Assembly (NCBI GenBank): GCA_964511405.1 | Contig: CAZEFK010000087.1 | Location: forward strand, 1-29,466 | DNA: 29,466 bases | Direction of reading: 5' to 3' | DNA from: CAZEFK01 sp964511405 | GTDB lineage: Bacteria; Pseudomonadota; Alphaproteobacteria; Elsterales; Elsteraceae | Shown: one piece after another, positions 1 through 8,117 of the stretch | Layout of the letters: every line of letters begins with the position of its first letter | Position numbering within the stretch: position 1 is the first letter of the stretch | Position numbers and translations under genes: made by a program | The notes under the pieces: generated by a model | What the model saw: the letters and a program-made list of their open reading frames with translations, nothing else | Databases searched by the model: none | What the model was told of the DNA's origin: nothing

Positions 1-724
1 CGTCGGCGGCCTGTTCGGCGAAGCGGTCGGGGTTGAAGCTGCCGTCGGGATTGCGGCAGCCGAAATAGCCGCTGCCCAGCTCCCAGATGATGTCGCCGCC
101 CTGCTCGCGGTGATGGCGGCTGAAGCCGCCCTCGCCGGTGTCGTGGGCGAAGCGGCCCATGCGGGCGCCCTTGTTGAGGGCGCGGATCGCGTTGGCGCTG
201 AGCGCGCCGAAGCTCATGGCCGAGATGTTGTAGACCGAGGCCGAGTAGGGCTTTCGGCAGTCGGGTCCGCCGATGGTGATGCGGAACGGCTCGGCCGCGG
301 GCTCGGCCGGCGCGATCGAGTGGTTCAGCCACTCGAACCCGGTGGCGTAGACGTCGAGCTGGGTGCCGAGCGGCCGCTTGTCGAGGGCGCCCTTGGCCCG
401 CTGATAGACGATCGAGCGCTTGTTGCGGTTGAAGGGCGTGCCGTCGGTGTCGCTCTCCAGGAAATACTGCCGGATCTCGGGCCGGATCTCCTCCAGCAGG
501 AAGCGGATATGGGCCGCGATCGGATAGCTGCGCAGGATGCTGTGATGGGTCTGCAGCAGGTCGCGGGTGCCGAGTGCCGCCAGCGCCGCCGCCACGGCGA
601 GGGGCGGCAGGAACCAGGCATCCACGGCCGTGAGCGCCAGGAACAGCAGGGTGGCGGCCAGCGCCAGGCTGTAGGTGATGTAGCGGCGGCTCACCGCCAG
701 GCGAAGCAGCTGTGCGATCGGCAT
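1..724 (-). CDS. FMN-binding glutamate synthase family protein (3' end outside window)
   Basis: The 241 visible residues begin at an ATG at 724 and run off the left edge. A hydrophobic segment at about residues 15-55 is followed by a motif-rich cytoplasmic part (NKRSIVYQRAKG near 101, then YNISAMSFGALS, NKGARMGRFAHDTGEGG and WELGSGYFGCRN). This matches the start of the GltB-like FMN/TIM-barrel domain in stand-alone, membrane-anchored 'FMN-binding glutamate synthase family' proteins of proteobacteria. These lack the glutaminase domain of true GOGAT, and their reaction is mostly uncharacterised. The gene lies 58 bp downstream of the ECF sigma factor on the same strand and may be co-transcribed with it. 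The assignment rests on conserved motifs; function is known only at family level. Confidence 0.85.
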   Translation of the reverse strand, partial: MPIAQLLRLAVSRRYITYSLALAATLLFLALTAVDAWFLPPLAVAAALAALGTRDLLQTHHSILRSYPIAAHIRFLLEEIRPEIRQYFLESDTDGTPFNRNKRSIVYQRAKGALDKRPLGTQLDVYATGFEWLNHSIAPAEPAAEPFRITIGGPDCRKPYSASVYNISAMSFGALSANAIRALNKGARMGRFAHDTGEGGFSRHHREQGGDIIWELGSGYFGCRNPDGSFNPDRFAEQAAD

Positions 725-782
725 CCCGGGTCTCCTCCTGGTCCGGGTCTAGCGCGATTCGCCTGATACTTGATGAATCCGG

Positions 783-1448
783 CTAGCGACGCGCCAAGTG
801 CTGCAGCCGCGCGCGCAGCTGGCGGCGGCCGCGGAACAGCAAGGACTCCAGGGCCGACAGCGGCATCGACAGCACCGCGGCGGCCTCCGCGCCGGTCAGG
901 CCTTCGTAATAGCACAGCACCAGGGCTGCGCGCTGGCGCGGCGGCAGGCGCTGCAGCTCGGCGGCGACCAGGCGCTTGAGCTGGACCGATTCGGTCTGGG
1001 CGTCGGGCTGCGGCGCCGGGTCGTGGGGATCGCCGGCGTCCTCGATCGGGGCGAAGCCGGGCTTGCGGCTGCGGTCGATGCACAGGTTGATCACGATCCG
1101 GTACAGCCACGTGCTGAACTTGGCGCGGCCCACCGTCCAGCGCGGCGCCGTCTGCCAGATCCGGACCATGGCCTCCTGGCCGACCTCCTCGGCGTCGCTG
1201 GCATTGCCCAGATGGCGGGCGGCCATGCGGATCACCCGCGGCAGGTGGCGCTCGGCCAGGCGCCGGAAGGCGTCGTGGCGGCCGGCGGCGACCGCCAGCA
1301 TCAGCTCGTCGTCGGCATCGCCGTCGACGGGCGGCGGGCTGCCGCCGCCGGCCGGCGATCGGCCGGGCGCGGCCTGGGATTGCAGCAGGACCGGACGCTG
1401 CCGCCACGGCCGATCGATGACAAAGGAGGGTGCGTCCGCACGGATCAA
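783..1448 (-). CDS. ECF-type sigma-70 family RNA polymerase sigma factor
   Basis: Region 2 (about residues 49-127 from the chosen start; DAEEVGQEAMVRIWQ and FSTWLYRIVINLCIDRSRK) and region 4 (about 160-215; LQRLPPRQRAALVLCYYEGLTGAEAAA as pieces, then a helix-turn-helix ending LLFRGRRQLRARL) are both complete. This is the two-domain architecture of extracytoplasmic-function sigma factors. The TTG at 1448 was chosen because AGAGGA lies 9 nt upstream. The frame stays open to a TTG at 1538, but that has no ribosome binding site and the extra 30 residues do not look like protein. No anti-sigma factor follows; the next gene encodes the FMN-binding glutamate synthase-like protein. A candidate ECF-type promoter lies just upstream, which would allow autoregulation. 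The family call is firm; the start and stimulus are uncertain. Confidence 0.85.
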   Translation of the reverse strand: MIRADAPSFVIDRPWRQRPVLLQSQAAPGRSPAGGGSPPPVDGDADDELMLAVAAGRHDAFRRLAERHLPRVIRMAARHLGNASDAEEVGQEAMVRIWQTAPRWTVGRAKFSTWLYRIVINLCIDRSRKPGFAPIEDAGDPHDPAPQPDAQTESVQLKRLVAAELQRLPPRQRAALVLCYYEGLTGAEAAAVLSMPLSALESLLFRGRRQLRARLQHLARR

Positions 1449-1474
1449 GTAAAGATATCCTCTACCAATACAGT

Positions 1475-1500
1475 ACCGATCGACTGGGGCGGAGCGTTCC
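1475..1500 (-). promoter_or_regulatory. Candidate ECF-type promoter of the sigma factor gene
   Basis: On the minus strand GGAAC (1500-1496) is followed 17 nt later by CGGT (1478-1475). This resembles the GGAAC / CGTT-like elements recognised by many ECF sigma factors and lies just ahead of the TTG start at 1448. The GGAAC also forms one arm of the 14-bp palindrome GTTCCTTTTGGAAC (1496-1509). Autoregulation is inferred from position and element type only. Confidence 0.3.
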
Positions 1501-1646
1501 TTTTGGAACTCCAGGTCGAACCGGTCGGCAGTCCCCAAGCGGGCTGCCAGTCGACTGATTTGGCGGGCCGGCTGTTTTTGCCGGATGGAAGAGAGCCAGA
1601 CCTCGGGCCGGTCCAGCGGACCGGCGCGCTCGACTAGCGTCGGGGG

Positions 1647-1668
1647 TTGATAGGGCCTCGCTTATCAA
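1647..1668. repeat. Inverted repeat TTGATA-N10-TATCAA in intergenic region
   Basis: Perfect 6-bp arms (1647-1652 and 1663-1668) lie 10 nt apart in the 528-bp gap between the divergent sigma-factor and EamA genes. It could be an operator or part of a promoter. No matching -10 hexamer sits at standard spacing, so no promoter is called. Confidence 0.3.
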
Positions 1669-1786
1669 ACTGATGCTATATCTAACAAAAGCTGGCGGAT
1701 CCGGTAATGGGAAAAATTTGCCCAGTGTCATTGCGAAGGAGAAGGGCTGTTATGGTTAATATCGGATCCTGATACGGCCAAGAACC

Positions 1787-1822
1787 GGTATGGGTCGGGG
1801 CGCCATTGGTATGTCCCATACC
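1787..1822. promoter_or_regulatory. Nested GGTATG inverted repeats, operator-like
   Basis: GGTATGGG at 1787-1794 pairs with CCCATACC at 1815-1822. A third GGTATG at 1808-1813 makes a tighter palindrome with the same right arm (GGTATGTCCCATACC, 1808-1822). Repeated half-sites of this kind in front of a transporter gene (start 1977) suggest a binding site for a dimeric regulator. The rest of the 1449-1976 gap shows no convincing gene. Confidence 0.4.
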
Positions 1823-1976
1823 AGAATTATATTGTGCAAGGTGGGGAATGTGAGGTGGTTATTTACCGAGTGGACTGCGCCTGAACGATGACACGGCGGT
1901 CTCGGCAATCCCCGGCGCGGCTGCGTTGTTCTGTCGCAGCCGGCGTCGGTCGCCCCGCGCCATCATCGCGGCCGCC

Positions 1977-2867
1977 ATGAGACCACGCGACATCGTCCTG
2001 GCCGTGCTGACCTCGGTGATCTGGGGACTGGCCTTCGTGGCCACTCGGATCGCGCTCGACAGCTTTTCGGCGCCCGACCTGACCGCCCTGCGTTTCCTGA
2101 TCGTCGTCCCGGCAATCCTGCTGGTGCCGCGGCCCCGGATCGGCCGGGTGCGGCTCCTGGCCATCGGCCTGTTCCTGTTCACCGGCCAGTTCCTGCTGCT
2201 GTTCGTCGCGTTCCAGGCTGGGCTGCCGCCCGGCGTGGCCTCGGTCACCCAGCAGACCCAGGTGTTTTTCACGGTGGCGCTGGCCCTGGGCGAGCGCCCG
2301 ACCCGGCGCCAGGCGTTGGGCATGACGGCCGCCTTCGGCGGCGTCGCCCTGATCGGCCTGACCGCCGGGGCCGACCTCACGCCCGCGGGGCTGGCGCTGG
2401 CGCTGGCCGCGGCGTTCAGTTGGGCGGTCGGCAACATCCTGACCAAGCAGGCGGCGCCGGGGCCGATGCTGCCGCTGGTGGTGTGGGCCAGCCTGGTGCC
2501 GCCGCTGCCGGCGCTGGCGGTCGGGGCGCTGGGCGCGGGCCGCGTGACCCTGCCATCGGCGCTGCTGTCGGCGCATGGGGCCGGCCTGGCCGCCGCGCTC
2601 TATCTGGGCCTCGCGGCCACCCTGGTCGGCTATGCGCTGTGGGGCAGCCTGCTGCGCCGCTACCCCGCGGCGGCGGTGGCGCCCTTCGCCTTCCTGGCGC
2701 CGGTGACCGGCATCCTGGGTTCGGCGGCGGTGTTCGGCGAGCGCTTCGGGGCGCTGCGATACGGCGGCATGGCGTTGATCCTGGCCGGGCTGGCGGCGAT
2801 CCTGTGGCCGGCTGCGCGCGCCCATGCTACCCAGGCCCGGACCCACCCGCGGGAGACGCGCGCATGA
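1977..2867 (+). CDS. EamA/DMT-family transporter
   Basis: A 296-residue, very hydrophobic protein with about ten predicted membrane helices in two similar halves, as in the drug/metabolite transporter superfamily. Diagnostic stretches are SVIWGLAFVATRIAL near the N-terminus and the second-half motif YLGLAATLVGYALWG followed by APFAFLAPVTGILGSAAVFGE as separate pieces. It acts in the inner membrane, usually as an exporter of amino acids or small metabolites; the substrate cannot be read from sequence. The ATG at 1977 begins directly at a typical DMT first helix. An upstream in-frame ATG at 1926 would add 17 basic residues without family resemblance. Its stop overlaps the start of the next gene (ATGA). 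Confidence 0.88.
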   Translation: MRPRDIVLAVLTSVIWGLAFVATRIALDSFSAPDLTALRFLIVVPAILLVPRPRIGRVRLLAIGLFLFTGQFLLLFVAFQAGLPPGVASVTQQTQVFFTVALALGERPTRRQALGMTAAFGGVALIGLTAGADLTPAGLALALAAAFSWAVGNILTKQAAPGPMLPLVVWASLVPPLPALAVGALGAGRVTLPSALLSAHGAGLAAALYLGLAATLVGYALWGSLLRRYPAAAVAPFAFLAPVTGILGSAAVFGERFGALRYGGMALILAGLAAILWPAARAHATQARTHPRETRA

Positions 2868-3472
2868 GCGAGCTTGCCACCGATGCCGACGTCCGCGCTC
2901 ATTATGGGCCGGCCAACGAGCGCTCGCTGTTGAAGGAGCAGCGCCGGCTCGACCGCCACGCGCGCGCCTTCATCGCGCTGTCGCCGTTCCTGGTGATCGC
3001 GTCCTCCGACCCGGCCGGCGGCGGCGACGCCACGCCGCGCGGCGACGCGCCCGGCTTCGTCCGGGTGGTGGACGACTCGACGCTGCTGATCCCCGACCGG
3101 CGTGGCAACAACCGCGTCGACACCATGCTGAACGTCGCGGCCAACCCCCAGGTCGGCCTCTTGTTCTTCGTGCCGGGCCTGGTCGAGACGCTGCGCGTCA
3201 ACGGCCGTGCCCGCATCGTGACCCAGCCCGCGCTGCTGGAACCCTTGGCCGTGGCGGGCGCCGTGCCCAAGGCCGGCCTGCTGGTCACGGTCGACGCCGT
3301 CTATTTCCACTGCGGCAAGGCGCTGATCCGCAGCGACCTGTGGAACCCGGACAAGATGCTGGCCCGCAAGGATTTTCCCAATATCGGCCGAATCATCGCC
3401 GATCAGGTCGGCGGCATGGATCCCGAGGAGGCGGCAGCGCGGACCGAGGAGGGCTACCGGAACCTGTACTGA
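2864..3472 (+). CDS. Pyridoxamine 5'-phosphate oxidase-fold flavoprotein (MSMEG_1061-like)
   Basis: 202 residues. The core carries RVVDDSTLLIPDRRGNNRVD followed by NVAANPQVGLLFFVPG and TLRVNGRA, the split-barrel FMN-binding pattern of PPOX-family proteins. The C-terminal part with FHCGKALIRSDLW and the end EEGYRNLY match the subgroup annotated as FMN-dependent PPOX or MSMEG_1061 family. Members bind FMN or F420 and reduce or oxidise small molecules; the substrate is unknown. The gene is translationally coupled to the EamA transporter (overlap 2864-2867), so the pair may serve detoxification or export of one compound, which is inference. Confidence 0.82.
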   Translation: MSELATDADVRAHYGPANERSLLKEQRRLDRHARAFIALSPFLVIASSDPAGGGDATPRGDAPGFVRVVDDSTLLIPDRRGNNRVDTMLNVAANPQVGLLFFVPGLVETLRVNGRARIVTQPALLEPLAVAGAVPKAGLLVTVDAVYFHCGKALIRSDLWNPDKMLARKDFPNIGRIIADQVGGMDPEEAAARTEEGYRNLY

Positions 3473-3545
3473 TCCTTGTCCCGGGCATGACCGCGAGTTC
3501 ATTTGCCCGCCGAAACGGCCTGCGCGATGACGTCGTTGACCCGCC

Positions 3546-5102
3546 ATGCCGATCGCCCGCCGCACCGTCCTGTCCGCCGCCGTCGCCTCCACCCTGGCGA
3601 TCGCGGTCCCGCGCCTGGCGCCCGCCGCCGACGCCGCGTCGGGCGCGGGCAGTGCTGCGTCCGCCTTCGGCTTCGACCAGGTCGCCATGCTGGCGCGGCT
3701 GCGCGCCGGCCGGCCCTGGACCGACAACCGGATCCAGCTGCCCGAGCCGCTGAAGTCGCTGAGCTACGACCGCTACCGCGACCTGCGCTTCCGCCCCGAC
3801 CGGGCGCTGTGGCGGGACGGCGGGCTGTTCCAGGTGCAGCTGTTCCACCTGGGCTCCGCCTATGACCGTCCGGTCCGGATCCATCTGGTCGAAGGCGGCC
3901 GGATCACGCCGCTGGCCTATGATCCCGACCTGTTCGATCTGAGCCGCGTCAAGCCGGGCCCCTTGCCCGCCGACCTCGGCTTCGCCGGCTTCCGGCTGCA
4001 TTTCCCGCTGATGCGCCCGGACTATTTCGACGAGTTCGCGGCGTTCTTGGGCGCCTCGTACTTCCGGCTGATCGGGCGCAACCAGGTCTACGGCCTGTCC
4101 TGCCGGGGCCTGGCGATCGACACGGCCCTCGCGTCCGGCGAGGAGTTCCCGTACTTCACCGACTTCTGGCTGGAGCGGCCGCCGCCCGGCGCCACCGCCA
4201 TGACCGTCCACGCCCTGCTGGACAGTCCCAGTCTGGCCGCGGCCTTCCGCTTCGTGCTCCACCCCGACGACGCGACCCAGGCCGAGACGCGCCTGGTCGT
4301 CTATCCGCGGCGCGACGTCGCCAAGCTGGGGCTGGCGCCCTTGACCAGCATGTTCCTGTTCGGGCCGAACAACCGCCGCTTCGACGACTTCCGGCCCGAG
4401 GTCCATGACAGCGACGGCCTGCTGGTCAATGCCGGCAACGGCGAATGGCTGTGGCGGCCGCTGGTCAATGGCCGCGGCCTGCGCGATTCGGCGCAAGGCG
4501 ACGCCGGGATCCGCGGCTTCGGCCTGTTGCAGCGCAACCGCGACGCCGGCCGCTACCTCGATGCCGAAAGCCGGTTCGAGGCGCGGCCCAGCCTGTGGGT
4601 CGAGCCGATCGGCGACTGGGGCCCGGGCAGCGTCGAGCTCATCGAGATCCCCAGCGACCAGGAGATCCACGACAACATCGTCGCCTTCTGGGTGCGCAAG
4701 GCGCCGGTCAAGGCCGGCGAACCGGTCGAGGTCAGCTACCGCCTGCAGGCCTACCTGGACGTGCCCGAGCGCTCGCCCGGCGGCCGCGTGCGCACCACCC
4801 GGATCGGCACCGCCAAGACCAACTCGGCGGCCAAGGAGGTGCCCGACTCCGCCCGGCTGTTCGCGGTCGCCTTCGGCGGCGCGGTGCTGGAGCGGCTCGG
4901 CCCCGGCCAGCCGGTCGAGGCCGTGGTCAGCAGCAGTGCCGGCGGCATCGGCCAGGTGGTCACCGCCAAGCTCGCCGACGGCAGCTGGGAGGCGACCTTC
5001 CAGTTCCTGCCCGACGGCAGCAAGCCGGCGGACCTGCGTTGCTATCTGCGGCTGCGCGGCGACGCCCTGACCGAGACCTGGGCCTATCTCTGGACCGTGT
5101 GA
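3546..5102 (+). CDS. opgD: Periplasmic glucan biosynthesis protein, MdoG/OpgD family
   Basis: 518 residues, close to the usual length of OpgG/OpgD. The N-terminus has a twin-arginine leader (ARRTVLSAAV, residues 4-13) with a hydrophobic stretch to about residue 27, indicating Tat export as in E. coli OpgD. The mature part shows family motifs such as FGFDQVAMLARL, SYDRYRDLRFRP, LSCRGLAIDTA, MFLFGPNNRRFDDFRPEVHDSDGL (in pieces) and EIPSDQEIHDNIVAFW. These periplasmic proteins shape the beta-glucan backbone and branching of osmoregulated periplasmic glucans. The gene is followed 8 nt later by opgH, the usual partner. OpgG and OpgD are paralogues; the Tat leader favours OpgD, but the exact name is uncertain. 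Confidence 0.93.
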   Translation: MPIARRTVLSAAVASTLAIAVPRLAPAADAASGAGSAASAFGFDQVAMLARLRAGRPWTDNRIQLPEPLKSLSYDRYRDLRFRPDRALWRDGGLFQVQLFHLGSAYDRPVRIHLVEGGRITPLAYDPDLFDLSRVKPGPLPADLGFAGFRLHFPLMRPDYFDEFAAFLGASYFRLIGRNQVYGLSCRGLAIDTALASGEEFPYFTDFWLERPPPGATAMTVHALLDSPSLAAAFRFVLHPDDATQAETRLVVYPRRDVAKLGLAPLTSMFLFGPNNRRFDDFRPEVHDSDGLLVNAGNGEWLWRPLVNGRGLRDSAQGDAGIRGFGLLQRNRDAGRYLDAESRFEARPSLWVEPIGDWGPGSVELIEIPSDQEIHDNIVAFWVRKAPVKAGEPVEVSYRLQAYLDVPERSPGGRVRTTRIGTAKTNSAAKEVPDSARLFAVAFGGAVLERLGPGQPVEAVVSSSAGGIGQVVTAKLADGSWEATFQFLPDGSKPADLRCYLRLRGDALTETWAYLWTV

Positions 5103-5110
5103 GGGCCGCC

Positions 5111-6991
5111 ATGACCAACCTCGCCCGCCGGCTCGCGTTCCTGGCCCTGGTCGGGCTGTCGACCTGGACCGCCACGACCATGATGGCGATGGTCCTGCAG
5201 AGCCACTGGGACAGCCTGCTCGACCTGGCGATCCTGGCGCTGTTCGCGGTCAATTTCGGCCTGATCGTGACCTCGTTCTGGACCGCGGTCCTGGGCGTGG
5301 CCGTGCGCCTGGTCGGCGGCGACCCGGCCAGCCTGGCCGCGGCCGGCGACCGGCCGCTGATGCTGCGGCACGCGCTGGTCATGCCGATCTACAACGAGGA
5401 CACGGCCCGGGTCTTCGCCGGGCTGGAGGTCACCTGGGCGTCGCTGCAGGCGACCGGGCGCGGGCAGGCCTTCGACCTGTTCGTGCTGAGCGACACCACC
5501 CGGCCCGAGATCGCCGCCGCCGAGGAGCAGGCCTGGGCCTGGCTGGTCGAGCGCACGGGCGGGCAGGGCCGGATCTTCTATCGGCGGCGCCAGCGCAACA
5601 GCGGCCGCAAGGCCGGCAACATCGCCGACTTCTGCCGGCAGTGGGGCGCCCTCTACGAGACCATGACGGTGCTCGACGCCGACAGCGTCATGGCCGGCGC
5701 CACCATCGTGAAGCTGGCGCAGCTGGTCGAGGCCCACGCCGACGTCGGCATCGTCCAGACCGTGCCGGTGCCGGTCAACCGGCACACCCTGTTCGCGCGC
5801 ATGATCCAGTTCGCCAACCGGCTGTACAGCCCGATCCTGGCCTCGGGCATGAGCTTCTGGCAGCGCGGCGAAGCCAATTACTGGGGCCACAACGCGATCA
5901 TCCGCCTCGAGCCGTTCGTCGCCGAGTGCGGCCTGCCGGCCCTCCCGGGCGCGGCGCCCCTGGGCGGCGAGATCCTGAGCCACGACTTCGTCGAGGCGGC
6001 GCTGATGCGGCGCGCCGGCTGGCGGGTGTGGATGGTGCCGGAGCTCGACGGCTCCTACGAGGAAGTCCCGGCCAACGTCATCGATTTCGCCAGCCGCGAC
6101 CGACGCTGGGCCCAGGGCAACCTGCAGCACATGCAGCTGTTGACCCTGCGCGGCCTGCACCCGGTCAGCCGGGTGCACCTGGTCATGGGCGTGCTGGCCT
6201 ATCTCAGCTCGCCGCTGTGGTTGCTGATGCTGGTGCTCAGCACGACCGATGTCGTCGACACGGCCCTGCGCGGCCCGATCTATTTCCCGCCCGGCTTCAC
6301 GCTGTTCCCGACCTGGCCGGTGTCGCGCGTCCACGAGATTGTGATGCTGGCCCTGGTCACCGCCGGGGTCATCTTCGGGCCGAAGCTGCTGGGCGTGGCG
6401 ATGGCGCTGGCACGCCGCACCGACCGCCGCGCCTTCGGCGGGGCGGGGCGGCTGCTGGCCAGCGCCGGCCTGGAGATCCTGTTCTCGACTCTCCTGGCGC
6501 CCAGCATGATGCTGTTCCACACCAGCTTCGTGACCTCGACCCTGCTCGGCCGCAGCGTGCGCTGGGAGGCCCAGCCGCGCGACGACCGCGGCCTGAGCTT
6601 GCGCGAGGCGGTGGCGCGGTTGGGCCTGCACACGGCGATCGGCCTGGTCTGGGCCGGCGTGGTCGCGGCCGCGGCCCCCGACTATCTGTGGTGGCTGGCG
6701 CCGATCCTGCTGGGCCTGATCGTCGCCGTGCCGTTCGCCCTGATGTCCAGCCGCACCGATATCGGCCACGCCCTGCGCCGCCGCGGCCTGCTGCTGGCGC
6801 CCGAGGAATCGGCGCCGCCGCCGGTGCTGGCCGCCCTGCGCCGGCGGCTGAATGCCGCCAACGACACGGGCGCGGCGCCGCCGCTCCTGGACGCGCCGCG
6901 GGTGCCCGAGCCCCGGCCCCAGGCCATGCTGGCCCAGGAGCTGGACCGCTGGGGCCGACGTCGCCCCGCGCCGGCGCGGGATGCCGGGTAG
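5111..6991 (+). CDS. opgH: Glucans biosynthesis glucosyltransferase OpgH (MdoH)
   Basis: 626 residues. The family-2 glucosyltransferase core shows MPIYNED (91-97), NSGRKAGN (163-170), the DxD-type TVLDADS (186-192), YWGHNAIIR (258-265), SHD (290-292) and the RDRRWAQGN acceptor motif (329-337). Two N-terminal hydrophobic regions (about 8-30 and 36-68) and five C-terminal ones (about 354-378, 407-432, 448-475, 505-522, 525-546) place it in the inner membrane. It would polymerise UDP-glucose into beta-1,2-type glucan and pass it to the periplasm. It is shorter than E. coli OpgH, lacking the long cytoplasmic N-terminal extension. Start chosen at the ATG 8 nt after the opgD stop. Confidence 0.95.
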   Translation: MTNLARRLAFLALVGLSTWTATTMMAMVLQSHWDSLLDLAILALFAVNFGLIVTSFWTAVLGVAVRLVGGDPASLAAAGDRPLMLRHALVMPIYNEDTARVFAGLEVTWASLQATGRGQAFDLFVLSDTTRPEIAAAEEQAWAWLVERTGGQGRIFYRRRQRNSGRKAGNIADFCRQWGALYETMTVLDADSVMAGATIVKLAQLVEAHADVGIVQTVPVPVNRHTLFARMIQFANRLYSPILASGMSFWQRGEANYWGHNAIIRLEPFVAECGLPALPGAAPLGGEILSHDFVEAALMRRAGWRVWMVPELDGSYEEVPANVIDFASRDRRWAQGNLQHMQLLTLRGLHPVSRVHLVMGVLAYLSSPLWLLMLVLSTTDVVDTALRGPIYFPPGFTLFPTWPVSRVHEIVMLALVTAGVIFGPKLLGVAMALARRTDRRAFGGAGRLLASAGLEILFSTLLAPSMMLFHTSFVTSTLLGRSVRWEAQPRDDRGLSLREAVARLGLHTAIGLVWAGVVAAAAPDYLWWLAPILLGLIVAVPFALMSSRTDIGHALRRRGLLLAPEESAPPPVLAALRRRLNAANDTGAAPPLLDAPRVPEPRPQAMLAQELDRWGRRRPAPARDAG

Positions 6992-7033
6992 TCGGCCGGC
7001 ATAGCGATTTCCACCGGTCGCGAGTGGCAAGGG

Positions 7034-7050
7034 CGCCCCGCTCGGGGGCG
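7034..7050 (+). terminator. Possible terminator hairpin after opgH
   Basis: CGCCCC (7034-7039) pairs with GGGGCG (7045-7050) around a 5-nt loop, 43 nt after the opgH stop. There is no clear T-tract immediately after it, so intrinsic termination is only possible. Confidence 0.3.
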
Positions 7051-7100
7051 AAATCCCACAGCCGCGTCTTTTCACTTGTTGAAATGGCGTCGATATCCCT

Positions 7101-7130
7101 TTGACGCGCCCGGAACGCGAGCCTTACGCT
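7101..7130 (+). promoter_or_regulatory. Candidate sigma-70 promoter for the ABC transporter operon
   Basis: TTGACG (7101-7106) is separated by 18 bp from TACGCT (7125-7130). The -35 matches the alphaproteobacterial TTGAC consensus well; the -10 keeps only TA---T. It would give a leader of roughly 105 nt before the ATG at 7244. Confidence 0.35.
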
Positions 7131-7169
7131 CTGCAGCGTGAATACTGGATCGCAATTCTTTCTTCTCAG

Positions 7170-7217
7170 GTAAAAGTCACTGAATTGATGCCCGTTGGTA
7201 AAACGGACGGCTTTTAC
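7170..7217 (+). repeat. Nested inverted repeats in the leader of the ABC transporter operon
   Basis: GTAAAAG (7170-7176) pairs with CTTTTAC (7211-7217), and inside it CCGTT (7192-7196) pairs with AACGG (7202-7206) around a 5-nt loop. The structure ends 26 nt before the start codon at 7244. It could be a 5' UTR structure or an operator. It matches no riboswitch I recognise. Confidence 0.35.
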
Positions 7218-7243
7218 ACAATTAGAACAGCGGAGGGGGCGAT

Positions 7244-8098
7244 ATGATCAGCGCGAGATCGATGGGCTTCGCATGGGTGATCTCTGCCGTTATTTCCGGA
7301 ATCGGTAGCGCCGCGGCCGCGGAAATTCCCGTCACCGACAGGGTCAAGGAAAGCGGCAAGCTGACGATTGCCAGTGGGCTTGACTATGCGCCGATGCAAT
7401 ATATCGACGCGCAGGGACGGCCGGCTGGCATGAATGTCGAGATGGCACAGGCCGTGGCCAAGAGGCTGGGGGCGCAGCTCGAGATTGTGACCATTCCGTT
7501 CAAGGCGCAGATCCCTGCATTAATGTCCGAGCGGGCGGACATCGGTTGGGCCGGTTACACCATCTTGCCCGAACGCCTGAAGCAGGTTGACTTCGTCAGT
7601 TTTCTGAAGACGGGAACCGTTGTCGTCACGCTGCCCGAGACCGCGGGCGCCTTCGCGGCGAAGCTCGATATCTGCGGCAAGGCGGTCGCCGTCGCCAGCG
7701 GCAATGCGGCGGACGGCGTCGCCGACCAGTTGAGCAAGGATTGCGCGGCCGCCGGCCGTCCCACGCTCGACAAGCAGATCTTCCCGGATCAGAAGGACAC
7801 GATCCAGGCCCTGTTGACCGGCCGGGTCGCGGCGCGCCTCGATGACGCCACTTCGGCCGGCTATTACGAGGCGACCACCAAGGGCAAGAATGTCGTCGTC
7901 GGCGGCTCCATCAGTCCGGCGCCGCTCGGACTGGCCATCCGCAAGGGCGATGGCGCGACCGGGCGCATGCTGGCCGCAGCCCTAAATGCGCTGATCGCCG
8001 ACGGTACCTATCGGACCATCCTCGAGAAGTACGGAATGAGCGCCTCAAGTGTGCCGAAGTCGGTCGTCTACACCGACATCTCGCAGCTCGACAATTGA
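7244..8098 (+). CDS. Polar amino-acid-type ABC transporter substrate-binding protein (SBP_bac_3)
   Basis: 284 residues with a Sec signal peptide (hydrophobic core about 8-24, likely cut after GSAAAA before EIPV). The mature part follows the family-3 solute-binding fold: GKLTIASGLDYAPMQYID, then GMNVEMAQAVAKRLGA, IPALMSERADIGWAGYTILPER (in pieces) and the second-lobe GLAIRKGDG. Such periplasmic proteins bind amino acids or related zwitterions. The start has a strong purine-rich ribosome binding site (GGAGGGGG) just upstream. It is the first gene of an operon with its permease and ATPase and downstream catabolic enzymes, so the ligand is probably the substrate of those enzymes. The exact ligand cannot be read from sequence. 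Confidence 0.92.
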   Translation: MISARSMGFAWVISAVISGIGSAAAAEIPVTDRVKESGKLTIASGLDYAPMQYIDAQGRPAGMNVEMAQAVAKRLGAQLEIVTIPFKAQIPALMSERADIGWAGYTILPERLKQVDFVSFLKTGTVVVTLPETAGAFAAKLDICGKAVAVASGNAADGVADQLSKDCAAAGRPTLDKQIFPDQKDTIQALLTGRVAARLDDATSAGYYEATTKGKNVVVGGSISPAPLGLAIRKGDGATGRMLAAALNALIADGTYRTILEKYGMSASSVPKSVVYTDISQLDN

Positions 8099-8117
8099 GA
8101 GACGAGAGGGCATCACT

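Noticed and set aside
1462..1731. 89-residue minus-strand frame upstream of the sigma factor
   Set aside because: No ribosome binding site, no family resemblance, and it covers the probable promoter region.
1863..2846. 327-residue minus-strand open frame opposite the EamA gene
   Set aside because: Arg/Gln-rich antisense frame without any domain; the plus strand has a typical membrane transporter.
5084..7075. 663-residue open frame on the minus strand opposite opgH
   Set aside because: Composition is dominated by Arg, Gln, Gly and His, typical of the antisense frame of a high-GC gene; opgH on the plus strand has full family motifs.
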